This document shows, piece by piece, positions 24,992-33,395 of a stretch of 64,000 bases of DNA (its first letter is position 1; every line of letters starts with the position of its first letter). The stretch is from Halanaerobiales bacterium (GTDB lineage: Bacteria; Bacillota; Halanaerobiia; Halanaerobiales; DTU029): contig JAKSCG010000078.1 of NCBI GenBank assembly GCA_022360715.1, positions 62,001 through 126,000 on the forward strand. The letters run 5' to 3'. The notes under the pieces are model-generated. The model ran no database searches. It saw only the letters and a list, made by a program, of their open reading frames with translations, and was not told where the DNA came from. Both the position numbers and the translations under genes were made by a program.

Positions 24992-26464
24992 TTAGAGTTG
25001 AGCCAGCAGACCGGTCTGCTCGTTGAATTGCTCAATTAATTGATCGAGTTGAGCGGCCTGGCGATGTATACTTCCCCAGTAATGGTCATAATCATACCAC
25101 TGGGCATTTAGTTCCGCTAAATCCTTGCCTTGCTGTTCGATCCAGGTATAATACTTTAGGTTGTGAATCCGCTTTTTCTCCCGGTAAGTTAACTCGCTCA
25201 AATAATCAGTAGTTAATGAACAAATACTTTGATGGAAATCGACTGCTGCCTTGATTTTATTGTAAGGACCTGACTTTTCCCGCATCTCTTTCAGTCTTGA
25301 ATCATATAGTTCGGCCGAATCGGTCAATACGGTCAAAATACAATCATGTTTGGTTAGCTCATAGTATTTAGCAAACTTAATCGCCGCTATGACATTAGCT
25401 ATCCCGGAAATCCCGAGCAAGGGTAATTGCTCAATTAAGTCCGGCGCAATACCCTGTTCTACCAGGTATTCCCGGCCGGCCGCTTCATTAAACAAGCGAA
25501 GCCAGGCCATACAATTAGAATCATCAACCGCAATCACCAGATCAGTATTTTTGACATTATGGATCCAGGGAACATGCTTATCCCCAATCCCCTCAATTCT
25601 GTGTCCGCCAAAACCATTATCGTAAAGGGTCGGACACTGTAATGCCTCCCCTACCGCAATCTTACTGGTGGGATAAAGTTCCTTTAGATAATCACCACAA
25701 CCTAAGGTCCCGGAAGAGCCGGAAGTTAATACCACCCCGACAAAATGATCAGCCGGACCCATCACCTGCTTGAGCACCGCTTCCATGGCATGACCAGTGA
25801 CCTCATAGTGCCAGAGATGGTTGCCCAATTCTTCAAACTGATTAAAGATAACCACCCGCTCCCTGGTCTTTCTTAATTCCCAGGTCTGATCAAAGATTTC
25901 CTTAACATTACTCTCACAACCAGGGGTAGTGATTACTTCACCTGCTATCCGGGCTAACCAATCAAAGCGTTCTCGGCTCATCTCCGCCGGGAGAATTGCA
26001 ATTGATTGGCAGGATAATAAGGCGGAATTATAAGCCCCTCCCCGACAAAAGTTGCCGGTTGAAGGCCAGACTGCCTGATCTGTCGTCGGATCAAACTGCC
26101 CGGTTACCAACTTGGGGACCAGACAACCAAAGGTAGCCCCCACTTTATGCGAGCCGGTCGGAAACCACTTCCCGACCAGGGCAAAAATCCGTGCTTCTAC
26201 TCCGGTTAACCGGCTAGGGAGTTCCAGATAGTTAACTCCGTTATACAATCCACCCCTTTTGAGCGGTTCATTCTGCCAGGTGATCCGGAAGAGATTATAA
26301 GAATCAAGATCCCATAAACCGATCTTTTGCAGCTTCTCCTTAACCTGCTCAGGTATAATTGCCGGATTTTTCATTGCTTTAAAGGTCGGGATAATAATAT
26401 TCCTGGCGCGGGCCCGGGCCACTGTCCTTTGCAATTGCTGCTGATTAATCGATAAATCGATCAT
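24992..26464 (-). CDS. Unusual fold-type II PLP enzyme (tryptophan-synthase-beta-like), function unknown
   Basis: A 490-residue PLP enzyme. KWFPTGSHKVGATFG near residue 105 holds the Schiff-base lysine, WPSTGNFCRGGAYNSALL the substrate loop, and LTSGSSGTLGCGDYL near residue 250 the phosphate cup. A C-terminal extension of about 130 residues, rich in Trp, Tyr and His, goes beyond typical cysteine-synthase-like enzymes. It is the first gene of the purine cluster (AAAGGGGATG upstream) and is paired with the threonine-synthase-like gene 22 bp away. I do not recognise a characterised homologue; YgeX-type diaminopropionate ammonia-lyase is shorter and differs around the lysine. An eliminase or lyase role in nitrogen release fits context only. 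Confidence 0.75.
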   Translation of the reverse strand: MIDLSINQQQLQRTVARARARNIIIPTFKAMKNPAIIPEQVKEKLQKIGLWDLDSYNLFRITWQNEPLKRGGLYNGVNYLELPSRLTGVEARIFALVGKWFPTGSHKVGATFGCLVPKLVTGQFDPTTDQAVWPSTGNFCRGGAYNSALLSCQSIAILPAEMSRERFDWLARIAGEVITTPGCESNVKEIFDQTWELRKTRERVVIFNQFEELGNHLWHYEVTGHAMEAVLKQVMGPADHFVGVVLTSGSSGTLGCGDYLKELYPTSKIAVGEALQCPTLYDNGFGGHRIEGIGDKHVPWIHNVKNTDLVIAVDDSNCMAWLRLFNEAAGREYLVEQGIAPDLIEQLPLLGISGIANVIAAIKFAKYYELTKHDCILTVLTDSAELYDSRLKEMREKSGPYNKIKAAVDFHQSICSLTTDYLSELTYREKKRIHNLKYYTWIEQQGKDLAELNAQWYDYDHYWGSIHRQAAQLDQLIEQFNEQTGLLAQL

Positions 26465-26591
26465 CTATTCATCCCCTTTGCAAACTAATTAAATTTAAAT
26501 TAATTATTACCATCTATATTCAATTTAATTTAATAAAATCCTGCCTAAAAATTTAAAATATTAAAATTATTTTTTTGAAGAATGCCAAAAG

Positions 26592-26613
26592 GAAGTAGCC
26601 GAGAGACTACTTC
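26592..26613 (-). terminator. Hairpin after secreted-protein gene
   Basis: GAAGTAG - 8 bases - CTACTTC, read on the minus strand 20 bases after the stop of the 26633-28024 gene and followed by CCTTTTGG. Moderate stem and poor U-tract. Confidence 0.5.
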
Positions 26614-26632
26614 AAATTATTGATTTAAGGTA

Positions 26633-28024
26633 CTAAATAGAATAAGATGCAAACCAGGTTATTATTTCCGGGTATAAATCACTTATCTTCTTATTACCCC
26701 TATTTTGGTATAATTCCAGATAGAAATCAGCAAAATGATCAAAACGAATAAAAGCCCGGTTAAAAGTCATTTGTCTGACTACTCTTTCTTTGACCTTTAA
26801 AAATAAATCTTGTTCATAGTGATCATAGGCATAGAGCAAGAATGTCCCCCAAGTTACATATTCGTTAAAGGTAGCATATGGCGACTGGTAATAATGATAT
26901 TTTTGTTTATTCCACTTTTTAATATTTTTTATAGCACTATTTACATTTGATCTATATTTATCCGTTGTTGGATTTACATAGTTATGAACGACTTCAGTAA
27001 ATAAAGCCCTTGATAGAAGTGCCTCTTCTAGCGAACCAATATCAGCACTACCTATTGATGGGACAAACATAAAACACTTTTTAAATCCTGCTTGTACTAA
27101 TCTATAGGTATTGTTTGTTGGGCTTCTTACCGGAGAGATAATAATTTTATATGTATCATACTTTATTGGGAACTGTTCTTCCAGCCAGACCCACATTTGC
27201 TCTACAGGTATAGTAGTTTTATATAACTGTATTGCCGTATTATAAACTTCCTTGTTTTTATTATAAAAGCTTCTAAAATTACTAACTTTGGCAAAGTCCT
27301 CTATTAAATCTATATTTTCTAAAAATATTTCGTTTGCCATTATTTTAAAATAAACTTCATTTTTAACTATTTTGTCTTCATTAAAGTGATACGCTAGCGA
27401 ATTGCTTCTTAAGGCCAAATAGTTAAACATATTTTCACGAGAAAAATTTATTTTAGTAAACAAGGGATGATTACGATACTTTGTAAAATGTTTAATAATT
27501 TGATTATAATATACTCCCCTTTTATTAAAATAAGTGGGATCTTTTATCCCAAAATCGGTCATAACAAGTATAATATTAGTTAATTCAAAAACCTCAGGGG
27601 TTTGAACCAATACTTTTCCTTTGTTTTCTCTAATATACTTTTTTGAATAGATACTATCTTCTACATAGGGATTCACATCAATTTGGGTTGATATTATTAT
27701 ATTATCTTCATTAAAAAAGAACGTCATATATACAGTTTGCTTTTCAAATGCTAATGTTGCTTCGACTGTATTACTTTTAGATTTGTTTTTTTCCATTTGA
27801 TAATTAATTAAATCACCAAAATTATCAGTAATGTCCTTCCAATTTAACCTTAGTTCTTCGCTTTTTTCCTCACATAATCTTGCTGCCTCTATAAATTGCC
27901 CGTTTTGCAAATAGTTAATAAACTTTTCGCTGATTACTAAAATATCTTGATCATTTGCACCAGCGTTTATAGAGAATAAAATAATATAAAGCAATAAATA
28001 GACTATAAGTATGGTTTTTTTCAT
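26633..28024 (-). CDS. Secreted DUF3887 / DUF4932-like protein with degenerate metalloprotease motif
   Basis: About 463 residues. A clear signal peptide (MKKTILIVYLLLYIILFSINAGA) is followed by a DUF3887-like repeat region (FINYLQNGQFIEAARLCEE, residues ~33-100) and then a body resembling DUF4932: TPEVFELTNIILVMTDFGIKDP and later ALFTEVVHNYVNP. In DUF4932 the last segment is HEFSHSFVNP, a gluzincin-like zinc motif; here the first His is Thr (codon ACT), so catalysis is doubtful, although a downstream NEYVTW could be the glutamate ligand. The ATG at 28024 has AAGGAGG upstream. The gene is strongly AT-rich against its neighbours and is preceded by a dispersed repeat, suggesting acquisition. Confidence 0.7.
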   Translation of the reverse strand: MKKTILIVYLLLYIILFSINAGANDQDILVISEKFINYLQNGQFIEAARLCEEKSEELRLNWKDITDNFGDLINYQMEKNKSKSNTVEATLAFEKQTVYMTFFFNEDNIIISTQIDVNPYVEDSIYSKKYIRENKGKVLVQTPEVFELTNIILVMTDFGIKDPTYFNKRGVYYNQIIKHFTKYRNHPLFTKINFSRENMFNYLALRSNSLAYHFNEDKIVKNEVYFKIMANEIFLENIDLIEDFAKVSNFRSFYNKNKEVYNTAIQLYKTTIPVEQMWVWLEEQFPIKYDTYKIIISPVRSPTNNTYRLVQAGFKKCFMFVPSIGSADIGSLEEALLSRALFTEVVHNYVNPTTDKYRSNVNSAIKNIKKWNKQKYHYYQSPYATFNEYVTWGTFLLYAYDHYEQDLFLKVKERVVRQMTFNRAFIRFDHFADFYLELYQNRGNKKISDLYPEIITWFASYSI

Positions 28025-28045
28025 TAGCAAAATACCTCCTTGATA

Positions 28046-28066
28046 GTTAACCTCTCCCACTAAATC
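28046..28066 (-). repeat. Dispersed GATTTAGTGGGAGAGGTT repeat, copy A
   Basis: On the minus strand GATTTAGTGGGAGAGGTTAAC sits directly upstream of the ribosome site of the secreted-protein gene. Related copies are at 41528, 42419, 43286 and 44434. The 28067-28270 interval holds nothing else I can support. Confidence 0.6.
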
Positions 28067-28270
28067 AAAGTTTTTGAAAACTAATTTTTAGTAACAAGAC
28101 TTATAGTAAGTATATATGTCCTATAAAGTACTCCAACTCTGCTAGGGGGCTAAATAGAACAATATAAACTTTTTTTCGGCATTTTTCTTCTTTTAACTTA
28201 AATTCTATTTTATTCCTTTATTTAATTAAATTCATCACCTAACTATAAAACTCCTTCAAAATTTTTTTTA

Positions 28271-28296
28271 AAGCCAGGGAAATAAATCCCCGGCTT
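28271..28296 (-). terminator. Hairpin after threonine aldolase gene
   Basis: AAGCCAGGGA and TCCCCGGCTT pair around a 6-base loop, 25 bases after the aldolase stop. The downstream T-tract is offset, so terminator function is likely but not certain. Confidence 0.55.
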
Positions 28297-28321
28297 CCTT
28301 TCAAAAAACTACAGTTATCCT

Positions 28322-29362
28322 TTATTTCTCCTCTAAAAGATCCCTGATCACCGTAACGGCAAAATCAATATCATTGCTGGAAATATCGAGATGGGTCACT
28401 GCTCTGAGCAGGTTTTCTCCCATAATTGATAATCTGATCCCCCGGCTTAATAGCCGGTCGGCCAATTCTTCCCCATTCATGCTATTGACTTCAAATAAGA
28501 CAATATTAGTCTCCACCCTGGCCGGGTCCAGGCTAATTTGGGCCAGATCAGCAATCCCCTCGGCAAACCGTCGGGCATTGTGATGATCCTCGCTCAGTCT
28601 CTCCAGGTTATTTTCCAGGGCATAGATACCGCCGGCAGCGATAATCCCGGCCTGGCGCATTGCTCCACCTAATCGTTGTTTCCAGTAACGGGCCTGCTCA
28701 ATAAACTGCTCAGAACCAGCCAGTACCGAACCGACCGGAGCCCCCAACCCCTTACTCAGGTCAATCCAGACCGAATCAAAGGTTTCAGCATATTCCCTGG
28801 CAGGAATACCGGTTGCGGCAACAGCATTGAGTAACCTTGCTCCATCCATATGGGTTGATAATCGACTTTCTTTAGCAACCCGGCAGATCTCTTTGATAGT
28901 CTCCAGCGGCCAGACAGCACCTCCCCCCAGATTGGAGGTCTGTTCAATTGATACTACACGAGTTTGGGGGTCATGGTAATCCGGGGTCCGGATAGCCTCC
29001 CTGACCTGTTCCGCTGTAAAAATACCCCTTTCCCCGGCCAGGGGATTAATCGAAGCCCCACTGATTACAGCTACTGCCCCTCCTTCATAATGGATCGGGT
29101 GGGCAGTCTGATCCATAATAATTTCATCGCCCGGACGACAATGAACCGCAAAGGAGATCTGATTAGCCATTAAGCCCGATGGGAGATAAATTGCCGCTTC
29201 TTTCCCCAGCAATTCGGCTACCAGCTGATTAAGCCGATTAACACTGGGATCTTCCCCTAATTGTTCATCACCCACTTCCGCCCGGGCCATAAATTCCCTC
29301 ATCTCTGCTGAGGGCCTTGTCCCGGTATCACTAAATAGATCTACTTTTATTTCCACAAGCAT
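28322..29362 (-). CDS. ltaE: Low-specificity L-threonine aldolase
   Basis: A 346-residue fold-type I PLP enzyme splitting L-threonine or L-allo-threonine to glycine and acetaldehyde. Typical motifs: DLFSDTGTRPSAEMREFMARAEVGDEQLGEDPSVNRL at the start, TAHPIHYEGGAVAVISG near residue 87, HMDGARLLNA near residue 172 and the PLP lysine in WIDLSKGLGAPVGS near residue 205. Length is normal. AAAGGAG precedes the start; the GTG two codons in has better spacing than the ATG. It stands alone between the secreted protein and the lar operon. Confidence 0.93.
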   Translation of the reverse strand: MLVEIKVDLFSDTGTRPSAEMREFMARAEVGDEQLGEDPSVNRLNQLVAELLGKEAAIYLPSGLMANQISFAVHCRPGDEIIMDQTAHPIHYEGGAVAVISGASINPLAGERGIFTAEQVREAIRTPDYHDPQTRVVSIEQTSNLGGGAVWPLETIKEICRVAKESRLSTHMDGARLLNAVAATGIPAREYAETFDSVWIDLSKGLGAPVGSVLAGSEQFIEQARYWKQRLGGAMRQAGIIAAGGIYALENNLERLSEDHHNARRFAEGIADLAQISLDPARVETNIVLFEVNSMNGEELADRLLSRGIRLSIMGENLLRAVTHLDISSNDIDFAVTVIRDLLEEK

Positions 29363-29430
29363 CGCTCCTTTCTGCTGGCGATTTAATTTACATACTATCC
29401 AAGCAAGCGGGAATTAAGCAAAATTACCGA

Positions 29431-29853
29431 CTAATCTAAATATGCTTTGAGGGCAGCCTGATAGACCTCCCGCAAAGGTACTTGATGTTGCAAGGCTGCT
29501 CGCTTGCAGTCCTCATATTCCGGCGCTCCCTTTCGAACAACCCCATTTTCGACGGTTTTCATCGCGATGGGACCAAAAGGTGTTTCTACCGTAACCAGCT
29601 TTCTTGCTAAAATTTGCCTGGTAGCCGAATAACTTCGAACCCCCAGGGTGGTAGTTTCCTTGAGCAGCACCTGCCTCAGCCGGTCTTCATTCTCTACTTC
29701 ACAAAGGACACTGATCTGAACACCCGGCCGGTTTTTTTTCATATAAACAGGTGTATACCAGACATCAAGGGCTTTCTCCTGTAGGAGCTGCTCGATCAGG
29801 AAACCAAAGATTTCACCACTCATATCATCAATATTGCTTTCCAGGATTTTCAC
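29431..29853 (-). CDS. larC: LarC C-terminal part (LarC2)
   Basis: 140 residues equal to the C-terminal domain of LarC, the enzyme that inserts nickel into the pincer nucleotide cofactor using CTP. It begins KILESNIDDMSGEIFGFLIEQLL, which in fused LarC proteins follows the N-terminal part directly. It overlaps LarC1 by 26 bp in the +1 frame, and the two frames meet at an A11 run. Its own GTG start lacks a properly spaced ribosome site, so it is more likely made as a fusion by slippage or frameshift, or the split is a homopolymer error. Confidence 0.85.
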   Translation of the reverse strand: MKILESNIDDMSGEIFGFLIEQLLQEKALDVWYTPVYMKKNRPGVQISVLCEVENEDRLRQVLLKETTTLGVRSYSATRQILARKLVTVETPFGPIAMKTVENGVVRKGAPEYEDCKRAALQHQVPLREVYQAALKAYLD

Positions 29854-30664
29854 CTCTGCGGTGGCCGGTTTTTTTTTTTACGGATTCCCCCTGCCAAACC
29901 CGCAGGCAGTTGGGTAGCTCATAATCCCTTTTCCCGATTCCATAGCCAATTTCCCGGATTACCATGTCGGGCATAGCGGTAAACTCACTACTGAGTGCAG
30001 CTAGAATAGCGGCACCGGTTGGTGTCACCAATTCAAACTGATGCCCACTGGTATACACCGGAATACCCTTTAAAAGCTCCAGGGTAGCCGGAGCTGGTAC
30101 CGGATAGAGTCCATGTTGACATTTAACCATACCACCCCCGACATTGACCGGAGAAGATATAATCTTGTCCGGGGAAAGCAGATCAAGACAGATCGCGACA
30201 CCGACAATATCCACGATCGAATCTACCGCCCCTACTTCATGGAAGTGCACCTCTTCATAAGAAATACCATGGATCTTACCCTCGGCCCGGGCCAGCTTTT
30301 CGAAGATCACCAGGGCCAGTTCTTTAGCTTTCCGGCTGATTCCACTATCTTCAATCAGTTTCCTGATCTCCCGGAAATTCCTTTGTCCGGCATGATGGTG
30401 AGAATGTCCATGGTTGTGACTATCTTGATCATCTTGAACGTGACGGTGAGCGGAATCGGCCTGCTCCAGCTCAACAAAAACATCGGTACCACTGATCCCC
30501 TTTTTGATTCCTTCCTTGATTTCAAGCCGGTAGCCGGTTAGCTTTAGTTTCTTCATCTCCTCCCGCCAGTGCTTACGATCAATCCCCAGGTCCAACAGCG
30601 CCCCCAGGGTCATATCTCCGCTAATCCCGGAAAAACAGTCAAAGTATAAAATCTTCATCTGCAT
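29828..30664 (-). CDS. larC: LarC N-terminal part (LarC1), nickel insertase
   Basis: About 278 residues of LarC. MKILYFDCFSGISGDMTLGALLDLG is the unmistakable start; a His-rich linker (HNHGHSHHHAG, near residue 85) is a probable nickel store; FHEVGAVDSIVDIVG and VTPTGAAILAALS follow. The reading frame then runs into an A11 run at 29869-29879, after which it becomes unrelated sequence and stops. Dropping one A (a +1 shift) joins it to LarC2 in frame. ATG at 30664 has AAAGGG upstream. It lies 35 bp after larB. Confidence 0.9.
   Translation of the reverse strand: MQMKILYFDCFSGISGDMTLGALLDLGIDRKHWREEMKKLKLTGYRLEIKEGIKKGISGTDVFVELEQADSAHRHVQDDQDSHNHGHSHHHAGQRNFREIRKLIEDSGISRKAKELALVIFEKLARAEGKIHGISYEEVHFHEVGAVDSIVDIVGVAICLDLLSPDKIISSPVNVGGGMVKCQHGLYPVPAPATLELLKGIPVYTSGHQFELVTPTGAAILAALSSEFTAMPDMVIREIGYGIGKRDYELPNCLRVWQGESVKKKTGHRRGENPGKQY
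29869..29879 (-). other. A11 homopolymer at the larC1/larC2 junction (candidate slippage site)
   Basis: Eleven consecutive A on the coding strand. In the as-read frame translation ends 17 codons later; with 10 A (or a +1 shift) the frame continues as PATAEVKILESN into LarC2. A -1 shift runs into TGA within about seven codons. It could be transcriptional slippage, programmed frameshifting as known for larC in Lactiplantibacillus, or a read/assembly error. Confidence 0.7.
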
Positions 30665-30699
30665 CAATTCCCTTTCCCTATTTGTTACAGTCTGCAAGC

Positions 30700-31452
30700 T
30701 TACTTAAGCTGGTTGATAATACTGGCCATGTATCCGGCACCAAAGCCATTATCAATATTAACCACAGCAATCCCGCTGGCACAACTGTTTAACATGGTTA
30801 ACAGAGCGGACAGTCCACCAAAATTAGCGCCATAACCTACACTGGTCGGCACGGCGATCACCGGTTTATCGACCAATCCCCCCACCACACTGGGCAGGGC
30901 TCCTTCCATCCCGGCCACGGCAATGATCACATTGGCTTGATCCAGGGCCCTTGTATTAGCCAATAACCTATGGATTCCGGCCACCCCTACGTCATACAGC
31001 CGTTCGACCGGATTTCCCAGCACTTCGGCCGTAATCGCCGCTTCTTCAGCCACCGCAAGATCGGAAGTTCCACCGGTAACTACCAGGATAGAACGATCAG
31101 TCACCGCAATCTCCTGTCTTTTGACCACGACAATCTTAGCTATTTCATGGTATTCCGCTTCCGGACTAATGGCCCGGATCGCCTCATATATTTCCTTTTC
31201 AGCGAGAGTAGCCAGAATATTGCGATTACCCTTGGCCAGCATGTGTTTGACAATGCTTTGGATGTGGGCAAGGGCCTTCCCCCGGCAATAGATGACTTCG
31301 GGATAACCGTTGCGGAGCTCCCGATGGTGATCCACCTTGGCAAAGCCTAAATCTTCAAAAGGAAGATGTTTTAAATCCTTTAGGGCTTCTTCCACTGTCT
31401 TATTTCCTTCCCGAATGTTCTCCAAAATCCCGCGCAGACGATCAGTATCCAT
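30700..31452 (-). CDS. larB: LarB, nickel pincer cofactor biosynthesis carboxylase/hydrolase
   Basis: 250 residues of the PurE-like LarB family, which carboxylates nicotinic acid adenine dinucleotide and cleaves its phosphoanhydride as the first step of nickel-pincer cofactor synthesis. The C-terminal two-thirds is AIR-carboxylase-like: ILVVTGGTSDLAVAEEAAITAEVLG near residue 122, VAGMEGALPSVVGGLVDKPVIAVPTSVGYG near residue 180, and LNSCASGIAVVNIDNG with the key cysteine near residue 226. It overlaps larE by 11 bp. Confidence 0.93.
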   Translation of the reverse strand: MDTDRLRGILENIREGNKTVEEALKDLKHLPFEDLGFAKVDHHRELRNGYPEVIYCRGKALAHIQSIVKHMLAKGNRNILATLAEKEIYEAIRAISPEAEYHEIAKIVVVKRQEIAVTDRSILVVTGGTSDLAVAEEAAITAEVLGNPVERLYDVGVAGIHRLLANTRALDQANVIIAVAGMEGALPSVVGGLVDKPVIAVPTSVGYGANFGGLSALLTMLNSCASGIAVVNIDNGFGAGYMASIINQLK

Positions 31453-32272
31453 TCCGCTCTCCTCCCATTATTAAAACTTGATTCATACTTCCGGTACGAT
31501 AACCCCCCAGTTCCAGGGTCACATAAACAAAGCCGATCTCCTTCAGCCGGTTAGAAATCCGGTCGAGCAAATCAGTTGAAAAGAACTTCTCCCTTTCTTC
31601 AGCTGCTACCTCAATTCTGGCAATCTCGCCATGAACGCGGACCCGCAACTGCTTAAATCCCAGTTCACGCAAAAAGTCTTCCGCCACCTCTACCCTTTTC
31701 AGCTTTTCCCGGGTAATTTCCTGACCATAGTTGATACGAGAGGCCAGACAGGCAAAGGAGGGCTGATCCCAGGTCGGCAGTCCCATTTCTTTAGAAAAAA
31801 AGCGGACCTCCGCTTTGGTCATCCCCGTTTCTTCCAGGGGACTGAGGATGCCCAGTTCCCGGGCTGCTTTCCTTCCAGGACGAAAATCTTGCAAGTCGTC
31901 ATAATTGGAGCCATCAGCCACATAGGAGATACCCTTTTCCCGGGCAATTTCTAATATCCTGGAAAAACGGTATTGTTTACAATAATAACAACGGTCGGCT
32001 CCGTTCCGGGAAAATTCCTGAATATTCAACTCATCCCCCCGGATCTCCAACTGGGAGCTCCCGATCAGCCGGGCCAGATGGCGGGCCTGCTCCGCTTCCC
32101 AGCCAGGGGAAAGCTCGGAAACGGCCGTAACAGCGATGACCCGCTCCCCCAGGACTTGATAGGCTATCTTCAGCAGAAAGGTGCTATCCACTCCCCCCGA
32201 AAAAGCAATAGCCACCCTGTCCAATTTCCTGATGTATTGCTTCAACTGCTCCAGCTTATCTTCCCTCTTCAT
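31442..32272 (-). CDS. larE: LarE, ATP-dependent sulfur transferase for nickel pincer cofactor
   Basis: About 276 residues of the PP-loop LarE family. VAIAFSGGVDSTFLLKIAYQVLG near residue 20 is the adenylation P-loop. Cysteines occur as CYYC (near 110) and CLASR (near 177); the last matches the sacrificial-sulfur cysteine of LarE, and the extra CxxC resembles LarE proteins that use a [4Fe-4S] cluster instead. ATG at 32272 is chosen (GAAGGAG upstream); a longer frame to 32323 runs into the preceding gene. It follows the aldo/keto reductase by 34 bp. Confidence 0.93.
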   Translation of the reverse strand: MKREDKLEQLKQYIRKLDRVAIAFSGGVDSTFLLKIAYQVLGERVIAVTAVSELSPGWEAEQARHLARLIGSSQLEIRGDELNIQEFSRNGADRCYYCKQYRFSRILEIAREKGISYVADGSNYDDLQDFRPGRKAARELGILSPLEETGMTKAEVRFFSKEMGLPTWDQPSFACLASRINYGQEITREKLKRVEVAEDFLRELGFKQLRVRVHGEIARIEVAAEEREKFFSTDLLDRISNRLKEIGFVYVTLELGGYRTGSMNQVLIMGGERNGY

Positions 32273-32306
32273 CCTATGCTCCTTCTGTTTTTCCCTGTTA
32301 GATGCG

Positions 32307-33395
32307 CTAACATTTTTCAGCAATCATTTTCAGTCGATCAATAATCGGCAACTTCTGTGTACACTTGGCCTCACAGACCCCGCATTCGATACATTCTCCG
32401 GCCTTTTCGGCCGGAAGTCGCCAATGCCATTTCAAGCGATCAGTGATTCCCTGGGTATTTTTTTGTAAAATATACATATTATAGGCGTCCAGGTATTTGG
32501 GAATGGGAATATCGACCGGACATCCTTTACAGTAACCACAGCCGGTACACAGTTGGTTCATCGCTTCATTCAGCTGGGATTTAATTTGAGCCATCTTTTG
32601 GTCGGACATGGGCCGAATCTCTGCCCCGACCTGCACATTCTCCACCACTTCCTCAATGCTGCCCATTCCGGCCAGTACTGTGCTAATTTCCTGATGGGAG
32701 GCATTAAAGCGAAGGGCTGCTTGGACCACTGTCTCATCCCCAAATTCCTGGAGGAACTTAAAATAGTCGGGATTCTGAGGAATCAGTCCTCCCCCCAGGG
32801 GATTCATCGTGGCTATACCCAAACCCATTTTGGCAGCTGCCTGCAACCCCTTTTCCCGGAAAGGAAAATTGATTGCATTGTATCCCACCGTCATTCCTTC
32901 AAAGTATCCTTCCTGCACAATCGCTTCTATCTCATCCCCGTCACAATGGGTAGAAAAAACGATATGTTCAACCAGGCCTTCTTCCTGGGCCTGCCTGGCT
33001 CCCTGGTAGGGTCCTCCCGGAGCAATCACCTGCCGATACTGTTCCAGATTCAGAATATTCCACATGTGAAAAAAATCAATCTTCTCCACGCCCAGACGTT
33101 GCAATGACTTATCCAGACGCTTACGAACTGCGTCGGCATCCGGTTCATGGCTAATCATACTTTTGGTCGATATATAGAATTGCCCGGGCATATCTTGAAA
33201 GGCCAGCCCGAAGATCTCCTCGCTTTTATCATCACAGTACAAAGGAGCGGTATCAAAATAGTTAATGCCCAATTCACTGGCCTTCCGAACCACCAGGGCC
33301 GCCTTTTCTCCGTAGTCTTCCTTGCGGAAACGCATCCCGCCGAATCCGATCACCGATACTTTTTTACCAGTTCTTCCATACTCCCTGTAGATCAA
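32307..33395 (-). CDS. Aldo/keto reductase with C-terminal ferredoxin-like domain
   Basis: A 362-residue aldo/keto reductase-family protein: IGFGGMRF, the catalytic tetrad around YFDTAPLY, ISTK and DFFHMWN in the barrel, and a C-terminal cysteine-rich domain (CTGCGYCKGCPVDIPIPKYLD and CIECGVCEAKCTQKLPI) that would hold Fe-S clusters. Fused AKR-ferredoxin proteins are common in anaerobes and poorly characterised. It starts in an ATGA overlap with the ArsR gene and precedes larE, so it may reduce a hydroxy- or keto-acid linked to the nickel-pincer enzyme; that is inference. Confidence 0.88.
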   Translation of the reverse strand: MIYREYGRTGKKVSVIGFGGMRFRKEDYGEKAALVVRKASELGINYFDTAPLYCDDKSEEIFGLAFQDMPGQFYISTKSMISHEPDADAVRKRLDKSLQRLGVEKIDFFHMWNILNLEQYRQVIAPGGPYQGARQAQEEGLVEHIVFSTHCDGDEIEAIVQEGYFEGMTVGYNAINFPFREKGLQAAAKMGLGIATMNPLGGGLIPQNPDYFKFLQEFGDETVVQAALRFNASHQEISTVLAGMGSIEEVVENVQVGAEIRPMSDQKMAQIKSQLNEAMNQLCTGCGYCKGCPVDIPIPKYLDAYNMYILQKNTQGITDRLKWHWRLPAEKAGECIECGVCEAKCTQKLPIIDRLKMIAEKC

